From NCBI RefSeq assembly GCF_902493135.1, contig NZ_CABUOD010000053.1, forward strand, positions 1-24,307: a stretch of DNA of 24,307 nt. The letters run 5' to 3'. Source of the DNA: an uncultured Parabacteroides sp. (GTDB lineage: Bacteria > Bacteroidota > Bacteroidia > Bacteroidales > Tannerellaceae). A model generated the notes under the pieces. That model saw nothing but the letters and a program-made list of their open reading frames with translations, ran no database searches and was not told where the DNA came from. The position numbers and the translations under genes were made by a program. This document shows, one piece after another, positions 15,129 through 22,268 of this stretch (within the stretch, counting starts at the first letter, position 1; every line of letters starts with the position of its first letter).

Positions 15129-15790
15129 ACATACATAAACAAATAAAAGCAGGCAACAGCAAACTCCTTCTTGTCTTTTCAGGGTGGGCGGCTTCTCCTG
15201 AAGTATTCCGGCATCTGGAAACGGAACCGGATACGGATCTCTGGATTTGCCATGACTATCGGGGAATGGAATTTGAAGAAGAGGCGCTCTCCTGCTACCG
15301 GGAGATCCGGCTGATAGCCTGGTCGTTAGGCGTATGGGTTGCATCGGTCGTGTTGGGTAAAAGGCAAATATCCTTCACCGAAGCTGTTGCCGTCAATGGA
15401 ACTCCCTGCCCTGTCCATGACCGGTGGGGCATCCCGGAAACGATCTTCCGGGGGACATTGGATAACATAACTGGGGAAGGCATGCATCGCTTCAACCGGA
15501 GGATGTGCGGCAAACGGGATCTTTTGCAAGCCTACGAACAGATACCGCCTCGCCCGCTCGCCGATATCCGGGAAGAATTGGAGTACCTGTACACTGAAAT
15601 AAAGACAGCATCATCCGCTTCCCCCTTATTTAAGGGATGGACGCATGCCTTCATCTCTTCCGGCGACCGGATCTTCCCTGCCGCGAACCTGCATGCCTTC
15701 TGGCAAGATCGTTGTCCGGTAACCGAGATAGAGGCTCCCCATTATCCTTTTTATTTATGGAAACAATGGAATGAAATATGGAAACAATAG
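15125..15790 (+). CDS. bioG: Pimeloyl-[ACP] methyl ester esterase BioG
   Basis: This 221-residue alpha/beta-hydrolase of the DUF452 type removes the methyl group that BioC placed on malonyl-ACP, ending pimeloyl chain growth; it replaces BioH. Signs are the oxyanion-region FSGWAASPEVF near residue 18, the nucleophile elbow AWSLGVW with Ser67, probable Asp181 in SSGDRIFP, and His206 in APHYPFYLW near the C-terminus. The last feature is typical of BioG. It overlaps bioF by four bases and bioC by 13, so expression is tightly coupled. Position between bioF and bioC supports the function. Confidence 0.92.
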   Translation: MNIHKQIKAGNSKLLLVFSGWAASPEVFRHLETEPDTDLWICHDYRGMEFEEEALSCYREIRLIAWSLGVWVASVVLGKRQISFTEAVAVNGTPCPVHDRWGIPETIFRGTLDNITGEGMHRFNRRMCGKRDLLQAYEQIPPRPLADIREELEYLYTEIKTASSASPLFKGWTHAFISSGDRIFPAANLHAFWQDRCPVTEIEAPHYPFYLWKQWNEIWKQ

Positions 15791-16545
15791 AAGCGAAACA
15801 CATACATGTCCGCTTTACACGCGCCTTGTCTACCTACGACAAACATGCCGATGCCCAACACCGTATCAGCCGGAAGCTGGCTTCCCTCCTCCCTCATCAG
15901 GCGAACGCCCATTACAGACGGATGCTGGAAATCGGTTGCGGTACGGGCGGATTCACCGGGGCACTGAAACAACAATGTCGTATTGACGAATGGATACTGA
16001 ATGATCTTTGCGAGGACTGCGGGGAAAAGATAGCCCCTCTCTTCCCCGGCTCCCCTCCCCGGTTCATAGCCGGGGATGCCGAAACGCTATCCTTCCCCGG
16101 CAAGTTCGACCTGATTGCATCCGCCTCCGCTTTCCAGTGGATGAGAGAACCGGAAGCGTTTTTCTATAAACTATCGGGACTGTTGGTGCCGCAAGGAGTG
16201 CTCCTGTTCAGCACTTTTGTCCCCGGTAACTTATACGAGATCAAAGAACTGACAGGGAAAGGGCTCGTGTACCCGACCTCCGATGTACTTGCGGGGTGGC
16301 TGTCTGCCGCAGATCTCGATCTGCTTCATCAGGAAGAAGAGACGATCATCCTCACCTTCAAGACCCCGCTGGACGTATTGCGGCACCTGAAAGCGACAGG
16401 CGTGACGGCGACCGGAAACGGCCGCTGGACACGAAGCAGGCAGGAATCATTCTGCCGGCAATATTCGGAACAGTTCGCGACAACCGGCGACCAAGTGACA
16501 CTCACGTACCGCCCACTTTATATGTTAGCAACAAAAAAACAATAA
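15778..16545 (+). CDS. bioC: Malonyl-[ACP] O-methyltransferase
   Basis: This 255-residue class-I SAM methyltransferase methylates the free carboxyl of malonyl-ACP so the fatty-acid machinery can elongate it to pimeloyl-ACP methyl ester. BioC-like features are VRFTRALSTYDKHADAQHRI at the N-terminus, SAM motif I LEIGCGTGGFT at about 50-60, FDLIASASAFQWM at about 110-122 (motif IV region) and LVPQGVLLFSTF. Length is typical. The ATG lies inside the last 13 bases of bioG, and the gene ends six bases before bioD. Confidence 0.95.
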   Translation: METIEAKHIHVRFTRALSTYDKHADAQHRISRKLASLLPHQANAHYRRMLEIGCGTGGFTGALKQQCRIDEWILNDLCEDCGEKIAPLFPGSPPRFIAGDAETLSFPGKFDLIASASAFQWMREPEAFFYKLSGLLVPQGVLLFSTFVPGNLYEIKELTGKGLVYPTSDVLAGWLSAADLDLLHQEEETIILTFKTPLDVLRHLKATGVTATGNGRWTRSRQESFCRQYSEQFATTGDQVTLTYRPLYMLATKKQ

Positions 16546-16551
16546 AACAAC

Positions 16552-17229
16552 ATGAAAGGAACAGTCTTATTTATTACAGGAATCGATACCAATATCGGTA
16601 AAACTTTCGCCACCGGCACGATCGCATGCGCATTGGCCGGAAAGGGGAAAAGAGTCATCACCCAGAAAATGATCCAAACGGGTTGCACGGATGTTTCGGA
16701 AGACATCGAAATGCACCGGAAAATACAGGGAATCCCTTTCACCGAAGAGGATAAAGCCGGATTGACCTGCCCTTACATCTTTACCTATCCCTGTTCTCCC
16801 CACATGGCCGCGGAGAAAGACGGGAGGACAATCGACCTCTCCGTCGTCACGGAAGCAACCCGCCGCCTACAGGAAAAATATGAATATGTCTTGCTGGAAG
16901 GTGCGGGCGGATTAATGGTCCCGAATGATTTCCATTCGCTTGCCATCGACTATGTAAAAGAGCAAGGCTACCCGGTTATCTTAGTGACATCCGGCAAGTT
17001 AGGCAGTATCAACCATACCTTATTAAGTCTTTATGCCTGCAAGCAATATGGAATTCCGGTCCGGGCAGTCGTTTACAACCTCTACCCTCCCACAGACGAA
17101 CTGATAACCGCCAACACACTGGAATACCTCACCCAATACCTGGCAAAGGAATTTCCCGGAACCGCCCTTATCACGCTTCCGGAAGCAGTGGAAGGGAAGA
17201 ATGAAATAGACATCAACGGTCTGCTCTAA
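16552..17229 (+). CDS. bioD: Dethiobiotin synthetase
   Basis: This 225-residue P-loop enzyme forms the ureido ring of dethiobiotin from DAPA, CO2 and ATP. The nucleotide-binding loop is GIDTNIGKT at residues 10-18, the form specific to BioD. KMIQTGC near 40 matches the substrate-binding K-x-x-x-T-G segment, and LLEGAGGLMVP near 118 supplies the Mg-binding Glu. It closes the biotin operon; the next gene has its own promoter. I see no obvious intrinsic terminator right after the stop. Confidence 0.96.
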   Translation: MKGTVLFITGIDTNIGKTFATGTIACALAGKGKRVITQKMIQTGCTDVSEDIEMHRKIQGIPFTEEDKAGLTCPYIFTYPCSPHMAAEKDGRTIDLSVVTEATRRLQEKYEYVLLEGAGGLMVPNDFHSLAIDYVKEQGYPVILVTSGKLGSINHTLLSLYACKQYGIPVRAVVYNLYPPTDELITANTLEYLTQYLAKEFPGTALITLPEAVEGKNEIDINGLL

Positions 17230-17302
17230 GACCTTTCTTGCCTCTTTATCGAGTAGTTTCCAAGTTGTTAGATAATAAGAAATTATTTATCGCAAAATGA
17301 AA

Positions 17303-17330
17303 ACTTAAATGCAAATTTAAGTTACCTTTG
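17303..17330 (+). promoter_or_regulatory. Promoter and overlapping palindrome of the DUF4160-DUF2442 pair
   Basis: ACTTAAATGCAAATTTAAGT at 17303-17322 is a perfect 8-4-8 palindrome that ends immediately before the -7 box TACCTTTG at 17323-17330. A dimer bound here would block the promoter, as in autoregulated toxin-antitoxin operons. No TTG is seen at the standard spacing. The remainder of the gap (17230-17302) holds nothing else I can support. Confidence 0.7.
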
Positions 17331-17360
17331 TCTCTACATCAAAAAGAATAAAAAGCAATT

Positions 17361-17612
17361 ATGGGTTCGATATTCGTCATACAAGGTCTGTTGATATACA
17401 TTTATGCCTTCGACCACAACCCGCCACATATACATGTGCGAAGTAATAGTGGAGACTTTACAGTCACACTTAAAGATCGTATTGTCGAAGGCAAAGGTAA
17501 ATCGAAAGCAATCCAAATAGTAAATCAGTTTATAGACCAACACGAGGCTGAGTTGTTTGAAATTTGGGGCAAAGCTCAACGAGGAGAGAAAATAGAAAAA
17601 GTGAAACGATAA
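17361..17612 (+). CDS. DUF4160 protein, putative toxin-antitoxin partner
   Basis: This 83-residue protein has the DUF4160 pattern: an N-terminal beta hairpin, then YAFDHNPPHIHVRSNSGDF with the conserved NPPHIHV at 20-26, a K/R-containing strand and a C-terminal helix where the family usually ends (HEAELFEIWGKAQRGEKI). Such proteins are commonly encoded beside DUF2442, as here 12 bases upstream, and the pair has been predicted to be a toxin-antitoxin module. Which partner is toxic is not established by this sequence. It has its own promoter with a palindrome, consistent with autoregulation. Confidence 0.82.
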   Translation: MGSIFVIQGLLIYIYAFDHNPPHIHVRSNSGDFTVTLKDRIVEGKGKSKAIQIVNQFIDQHEAELFEIWGKAQRGEKIEKVKR

Positions 17613-17624
17613 AAACGACAGTTT

Positions 17625-17858
17625 ATGTTACTGACAATTACAGATGTAGAGTATTTGGGTGATTACACCCTACTTTGCACATTCAACGATGGCATAAGGA
17701 AAAAAGTTGACCTCAGTCCTTTGTTGCAATATCCGGCATTCAAAGAACTACAGGACAAGACACAATTTATCCAATTTGGTTTGCAAGATACCATTTTCTG
17801 GGCTAATGGAGCCGACATTGCACCCGAATACCTTTATGAGAATGGCATTCCTGCTTAG
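17625..17858 (+). CDS. DUF2442 protein, putative toxin-antitoxin partner
   Basis: This 77-residue protein matches DUF2442: an opening beta strand ITDVEYLGDYTLLCTFNDG, KKVDLSPLL with the conserved DLSPL, FKELQDKTQFIQFGLQDTIFW and WANGADIAPEYLYE at the end. The family includes DNA-binding members and is often paired with DUF4160. It is probably cotranscribed with the preceding gene (12-base gap). It may be the antitoxin or regulator that binds the palindrome at 17303-17322; that is inference. Confidence 0.82.
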   Translation: MLLTITDVEYLGDYTLLCTFNDGIRKKVDLSPLLQYPAFKELQDKTQFIQFGLQDTIFWANGADIAPEYLYENGIPA

Positions 17859-18135
17859 ATAGACGCTTCGGGAAAAGTCTGCTGCTCTCTACCATTTTCC
17901 TCCCAGACCCGAAACATAGAGCGGTGGATCGTGGAAGAGAGTTAATTTGACAAATCAGGGTTCACATTCATAACCCGTATAAGTTCCTGTCTTCCCGTTA
18001 TTTGCGGGACACGGGCTAAAAGTTACAGCCTATAGGCTATCCACGAAAAGGTCATAACCTATCCCGGAAAAGGTATGCACCTTTCCGACAATAGGCTACC
18101 GGCTTTTTCACATCGGCCCACGATCGCCTTTCCGG

Positions 18136-18194
18136 CCGACAGGCATCCGTCTGCAAACCGACAAGCATCCGTCTGCAAACCGACAGGCATCCCT
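18136..18194 (+). repeat. 22-bp tandem direct repeat, 2.6 copies
   Basis: Units at 18136-18157 and 18158-18179 differ by one base; a partial third copy continues to about 18194. The core is CCGACAGGCATCCGTCTGC. GTC and GAC within each unit form a short dyad across the junction (GTCTGCAAACCGAC). Confidence 0.88.
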
Positions 18195-18240
18195 TTCCCA
18201 TCCCAAAGGCAGGAATTTTCAATATGCCGAGTCATACTGT

Positions 18241-18306
18241 CTAAAGCATAGACTTACGAGTGCCAACCCTATGGGTTAGGGGTGCTAAAGCATAGGGTTA
18301 CGAACC
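18241..18306 (+). repeat. 22-bp period units with CTAAAGCATAG core
   Basis: CTAAAGCATAGACTTACGA at 18241 recurs as CTAAAGCATAGGGTTACGA at 18285, a spacing of 44 bases or two 22-base units. The unit between (18263-18284) aligns partly and contains the palindrome AACCCTATGGGTT. This continues the periodicity of the 18136-18194 repeat with a different sequence. Confidence 0.75.
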
Positions 18307-18318
18307 GCCCTATGCTTT
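18287..18318 (-). terminator. Hairpin downstream of rseP, probable terminator
   Basis: AAAGCATAGGG and CCCTATGCTTT are perfect 11-bp arms around a 10-base loop. On the minus strand it starts 12 bases after the rseP stop and ends in CTTTAGC, so it is a reasonable but weak intrinsic terminator for the DUF4290-to-rseP operon. It is assembled from two of the 22-bp repeat units. Confidence 0.65.
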
Positions 18319-18330
18319 GGCTGAAAACTG

Positions 18331-19665
18331 CTACTTGAAGAAGAACCTGAAAATGTCATTCCCGTTCGCATAGATCAGTAAAGCGAACAACAGGAACATC
18401 CCGGTGATCTGCGCATATTCGAGGAATTTGTCACTCGGCTTGCGGCGTGCAATCACTTCGTAGAGCAGGAACATCACGTGTCCGCCGTCCAGAGCCGGAA
18501 TCGGCAGGATATTCATAAAGGCGAGGATGATAGAAAGGAAAGCCGTTTTCATCCAAAACGAATGCCAATCCCATTCCGCCGGAAACAGGCTGCCGATTGT
18601 ACCGAAGCCGCCCAGGCTGGATGCCCCTTCTTTCGTAAAGACATATTTCATGTCGCTGACATACCCCTTCAGCGTGTTCACACCCAACATGACACCGGCA
18701 GGGAAAGACTCGAAGAAACCGTATTTACGCGTCACCGTCTGGTACATTTCAAAAGGCGAAGCAGAATAAACACCCATTTTCCCGGCCGTATCCGTATGCA
18801 GCGTCAACGTTTGCGGGACACCGGCACGGTAAAAACCGACCGAGACATCCTTGTCCTTATTTTGCGCAAGCACTTCACCTACTTCATAGAAAGAAGGGGT
18901 TACGATGCCGTTAATAGACACGATACTGTCTCCCGCCTGCAAACCGGCAATTGCCGCAGGCGATTCGCCACTTTCCGTCTTACCCAGTTCACGCACGACC
19001 ATCGGGTAACGATAGGAAGCAAACCCTTTCTTATCCCGCATAACGCGCTGCGCCATATCTTCGGGGATGGGAATAACCGTTTCAACACCGTCACGCAGAA
19101 CCGTTACGGTCTTTGCATTGAGTACATGGCGGAAACAGTCTTCACCGAAACGCTCCAACTCCGTATCATCCGCTTTCAGCAAGATATCTCCATCCCGAAA
19201 TCCTACGTTATGGAAAGTCTCACTATAGTCCATACCGGCCTTCACATTTTTCAACGGCAGGAAAGTATCGCCCCAGGTGAACAATACCATCGAATAAATG
19301 AACAGCGCCAACAGGAAGTTGAACAGCACACCGGCAACCATGATCATCAACCGTTGTCCGGCAGGCTTGGAGCGGAACTCATAAGGCTTCGGCGGCTGTG
19401 CCATCGCCTCCTTGTCCATACTCTCGTCGATCATACCGGATATCTTGCAATAACCGCCCAAGGGGAGCCAGCCGATACCGTATTCCGTATCGCTGTTCTT
19501 AGGTTTGAATTTGAAAATCGAGAACCACGGGTCGAAGAAAAGGTAGAATTTCTCCACCCGGACCTTAAAGATACGGGCAAAGATAAAATGCCCGAACTCG
19601 TGGACCAACACCAATATCGATAAGCTCAGAATGAGCTGTAGAGCCTTAACTAAAAATGTCTCCAT
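18331..19665 (-). CDS. rseP: Site-2 intramembrane metalloprotease RseP
   Basis: This 444-residue inner-membrane zinc protease cleaves transmembrane segments, classically anti-sigma factors or signal-peptide remnants. HEFGH at 22-26 holds the zinc-binding histidines and catalytic Glu; LDGG at 392-395 supplies the third ligand. About four transmembrane segments are visible, with PDZ-like sequence between (for example PAAIAGLQAGDSIVSINGIV at about 230-250). It is the last gene of the minus-strand operon, 28 bases after dxr, a common arrangement in Bacteroidales. Its substrate is not identifiable here. Confidence 0.95.
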   Translation of the reverse strand: METFLVKALQLILSLSILVLVHEFGHFIFARIFKVRVEKFYLFFDPWFSIFKFKPKNSDTEYGIGWLPLGGYCKISGMIDESMDKEAMAQPPKPYEFRSKPAGQRLMIMVAGVLFNFLLALFIYSMVLFTWGDTFLPLKNVKAGMDYSETFHNVGFRDGDILLKADDTELERFGEDCFRHVLNAKTVTVLRDGVETVIPIPEDMAQRVMRDKKGFASYRYPMVVRELGKTESGESPAAIAGLQAGDSIVSINGIVTPSFYEVGEVLAQNKDKDVSVGFYRAGVPQTLTLHTDTAGKMGVYSASPFEMYQTVTRKYGFFESFPAGVMLGVNTLKGYVSDMKYVFTKEGASSLGGFGTIGSLFPAEWDWHSFWMKTAFLSIILAFMNILPIPALDGGHVMFLLYEVIARRKPSDKFLEYAQITGMFLLFALLIYANGNDIFRFFFK

Positions 19666-19693
19666 CTATCTGTTTCTAAATTTATATACGTTT

Positions 19694-20842
19694 TTAAAAT
19701 AATCCGGCAGCAATCCGCCGTGCCTCCGCATCCGTCGCCACATAATCTTCGTAGGTGGGAACAGGGATGAAGGTGGCTTTCGCCATTGTTTTTTCGATCA
19801 CGTCGCTCATCTGCAGGAAGCCGATCCCGTCACGCAGGAAAGCCGCCACCACCACTTCGTTGGCCGCATTCAGGATGCAAGGCATGTTTCCGCCCCGGCG
19901 GACCGCATCGAAGGCGAACGCCAAGTTACGGAAACGTTCCATATCCGGCTCCTCGAAAGTAAGCGTTGCATATCGGGTGAAATCCAGTCGGGGCGCTTTG
20001 CTGTGCAAGCGCTTGGGATATGAGAAAGCATAGCTGATCGGAAGTTTCATGTCGGGAATCCCCAGTTGGGCGATCACCGCACCGTCTTCGAACTGGACCA
20101 TCGAATGGATCACCGACTGCGGATGCACCACGACCTGTATCTGTTCCGGCGTAACCCCGAACAACCATTTCGCCTCGATCATCTCGAACCCCTTGTTCAT
20201 CATCGACGCCGAGTCGATCGTGATCTTCGCCCCCATGCTCCAGTTGGGATGTTTCAACGCCTGTACCTTGGTCACGCCCGCCAGTTCCTCTATCGTCTTG
20301 GTGCGGAAAGGACCGCCGGAAGCCGTCAGCAATATCTTCTCCACCGGGTTCTCCCACTCTCCCGCTAAACACTGGAAAATGGCAGAATGTTCAGAGTCGA
20401 CAGGCAGGATCGGCACTTTGTGTTCGACTGCCAAGGCCGTGATCAGTTCGCCCGCCACCACCAGCGTCTCTTTGTTTGCCAACGCGATCGCCTTACCGGC
20501 TTTGATCGCGGCAATCGTCGGTTTCAGCCCCGCATATCCCACCATCGCCGTCAGCACCATGTCGATCGGTTCCGACTGCACGACCTGGGCAATGGCATCC
20601 GAACCTGCCCATACCTTGATGGGGAGGTCTTCCAGCGCCTCCTTCAGTTCGGGGTATTTCTGCTCGTTGGCGATTACCACCACTTCGGGCATATATTTAC
20701 GTGCCTGGTTGATCAGCAGATCCACCTGATTATTGGCAGTAAGAGCATATACTTCAAAAAGGTCGGGATGTTCGCTGACTACCTCCAAAGCCTGCGTTCC
20801 GATAGAACCTGTAGAGCCTAAAATGGCCAAGTTTCTTTTCAT
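19694..20842 (-). CDS. dxr: 1-deoxy-D-xylulose 5-phosphate reductoisomerase
   Basis: This 382-residue NADPH enzyme converts DXP to MEP, the first committed step of non-mevalonate isoprenoid synthesis. The nucleotide-binding loop GSTGSIG is at 9-15; ALANKETLVVAGE, PVDSEHSAIFQCL, ASGGPFRT and SMMNKGFEMIEAKWLFG carry the metal and substrate residues, including the Asp and Glu of the metal site. Length is normal. It begins five bases after the M23 peptidase gene stops. Dxr is the target of fosmidomycin; nothing in the sequence suggests an altered site. Confidence 0.97.
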   Translation of the reverse strand: MKRNLAILGSTGSIGTQALEVVSEHPDLFEVYALTANNQVDLLINQARKYMPEVVVIANEQKYPELKEALEDLPIKVWAGSDAIAQVVQSEPIDMVLTAMVGYAGLKPTIAAIKAGKAIALANKETLVVAGELITALAVEHKVPILPVDSEHSAIFQCLAGEWENPVEKILLTASGGPFRTKTIEELAGVTKVQALKHPNWSMGAKITIDSASMMNKGFEMIEAKWLFGVTPEQIQVVVHPQSVIHSMVQFEDGAVIAQLGIPDMKLPISYAFSYPKRLHSKAPRLDFTRYATLTFEEPDMERFRNLAFAFDAVRRGGNMPCILNAANEVVVAAFLRDGIGFLQMSDVIEKTMAKATFIPVPTYEDYVATDAEARRIAAGLF

Positions 20843-20847
20843 GCGTA

Positions 20848-21720
20848 TTAAAATGCTATATATTCTTCGGGATTGACCGGACCGCCTTTATACCACAGCT
20901 CAAAATGGAGATGCGGACCGGTCGACAGTTTCCCCGTATTGCCAACCAGAGCAATGGCCTCGCCCGCAACGACGCGGTCGCCCACCTCTTTCAGCAATAA
21001 TTCGTTATGTTTATAGATCGATAAAAAGCCGTTCTTATGCTGCACCTGTATCACATTCCCTGAGTTCGGGTCGAAGCCGGCAAAGACAACCGTGCCGTCC
21101 AATGTCGCCAACACGCTTTCTTTCGGAGCGGCAACCAAGTCGACGCCATAATGCCGGATATTGGCATCATAATGGGAAGAAACCACCCCATTCACAGGTT
21201 TGTAGAAAAAGACACCGTCGGTCGGAACCGGATTCGGGTCCAGGACAGCTAAGTTATATTTCTCCGCCTCTTCAAAATCCTTTACAAATTTCTTTTCCTC
21301 CTTCGTTTGCGGAATCTCATAGTCAGGGTTCACCCGTGCCAGCGAATCGATCTCGCGAATCGAATCGATGGGCATCGTCCCCGACAGGATACCCGCCACA
21401 TTGTTCAGATAAAGAGATTGTATCTGTATCATCCTTTCCAATGAATCGGCACGCAAGGCATTCTGCATGATCTCCTTCCGGACTTCCACATCCAGATAGC
21501 CCGGCAGATAGTTGCGTATCGGCGTCTTAATAATGATAAAGGCGGTAAAAGCGATCAGCAGGAAAGCAAACAAACCTAACATCGCAAATGCGGAAAGCTG
21601 CGACAACCGGAAAGACCATACTTCCTCCAGCGTTCCTTCATTGAAGAAAGACAGTTTGTATTTAAACCTGATCCGGTGCCAGAATGATTTCTTATTTGTT
21701 CGTCTTTGCTTTTGTGCCAT
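20848..21720 (-). CDS. Membrane-anchored M23 (LytM) peptidase-family protein
   Basis: This 290-residue protein has a basic cytoplasmic N-terminus, one transmembrane segment at about 43-64 and a periplasmic region ending in an M23 domain (about 165-285). Zinc ligands appear intact: His190 and Asp194 in RHYGVDLV, and HLHFE with His270/His272; His238 in YKHNELL is in the usual catalytic position. It should therefore cut peptidoglycan cross-bridges, or activate a hydrolase. The gene lies between rimM and dxr, 15 bases after rimM, in the envelope operon. Confidence 0.93.
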   Translation of the reverse strand: MAQKQRRTNKKSFWHRIRFKYKLSFFNEGTLEEVWSFRLSQLSAFAMLGLFAFLLIAFTAFIIIKTPIRNYLPGYLDVEVRKEIMQNALRADSLERMIQIQSLYLNNVAGILSGTMPIDSIREIDSLARVNPDYEIPQTKEEKKFVKDFEEAEKYNLAVLDPNPVPTDGVFFYKPVNGVVSSHYDANIRHYGVDLVAAPKESVLATLDGTVVFAGFDPNSGNVIQVQHKNGFLSIYKHNELLLKEVGDRVVAGEAIALVGNTGKLSTGPHLHFELWYKGGPVNPEEYIAF

Positions 21721-21735
21721 GTGTATTCGTCAATT

Positions 21736-22257
21736 TCATAAATCCAGCAGACCTTCCGGGACGGAAACGGCCAGCGTCTTATTCTCATGATCGGCAGACA
21801 GGATCAGCTCCTCGGCGGCAGGCAACAACAGTTCTTCGCCGTTATGGTCGATCAGCAAAAGGACATTGATGGTCGACTCGTCGACATCGGTAATCTCGCC
21901 GATTTCGCCATGATGCTCGTCTATGACCCGGTAGCCGATAAAACTATCCCATGTCATATCTCCCACCAGGTCGTCCTCGTCCACTTCATCGAGTGAATAA
22001 AAGACTTCGCGGTTGGAAAATTCACGGGCCGCTTTCTCGTCGTCCACATTCTTCAACTTCAGAAGGATGACGGTATCCGTCTTATAGCGGTACTCCTCGA
22101 TGAAAAAAGGGACCAGGATCCCGTCCATCTCGCATATGATATACGGATCGTCCGAATCGTCAAAGACGTCGCTGTTCGTAACCAGTGCGATCTCCCCTTT
22201 TATGCCGTGAGGTTTGGCAAACTGCCCTATCTTGAAAACATCTTCTTTCTTAATCAT
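21736..22257 (-). CDS. rimM: Ribosome maturation factor RimM
   Basis: This 173-residue protein helps assemble the 3' domain of the 30S subunit with ribosomal protein S19. The N-terminal RimM domain has GQFAKPHGIKGEIAL; a PRC-barrel-like C-terminal half has FIGYRVIDEHHGEIGEI and the typical LLLPAAEELI segment. Length is normal. It lies 11 bases after murA. Outside Bacteroidales rimM usually sits with rpsP and trmD; here it is in the murA-dxr-rseP operon. Confidence 0.95.
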   Translation of the reverse strand: MIKKEDVFKIGQFAKPHGIKGEIALVTNSDVFDDSDDPYIICEMDGILVPFFIEEYRYKTDTVILLKLKNVDDEKAAREFSNREVFYSLDEVDEDDLVGDMTWDSFIGYRVIDEHHGEIGEITDVDESTINVLLLIDHNGEELLLPAAEELILSADHENKTLAVSVPEGLLDL

Positions 22258-22268
22258 GACAAGAATGT

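Larger units (their letters stand above)
17859..18330. other. Non-coding, dyad-rich gap between convergent genes
   Basis: No convincing gene is present in this 472-base gap. It is packed with short dyads: GGGTT-N9-AACCC near 17969-17987, AGCCTATAGGCT at 18027-18038, GGAAAAGGT-ATGC-ACCTTTCC at 18066-18086, AACCCTATGGGTT at 18265-18277 and a 32-base hairpin at 18287-18318. Much of 18035-18320 can be laid out in units of about 22-23 bases. It lies between DUF2442 (plus) and rseP (minus), so both transcripts run into it. Confidence 0.7.

Noticed and set aside
18478..19623. 381-codon plus-strand ORF
   Set aside because: It is antisense to rseP, whose zinc motifs and length are complete. The translation is rich in His, Arg and Gln with no domain, typical of a shadow frame.
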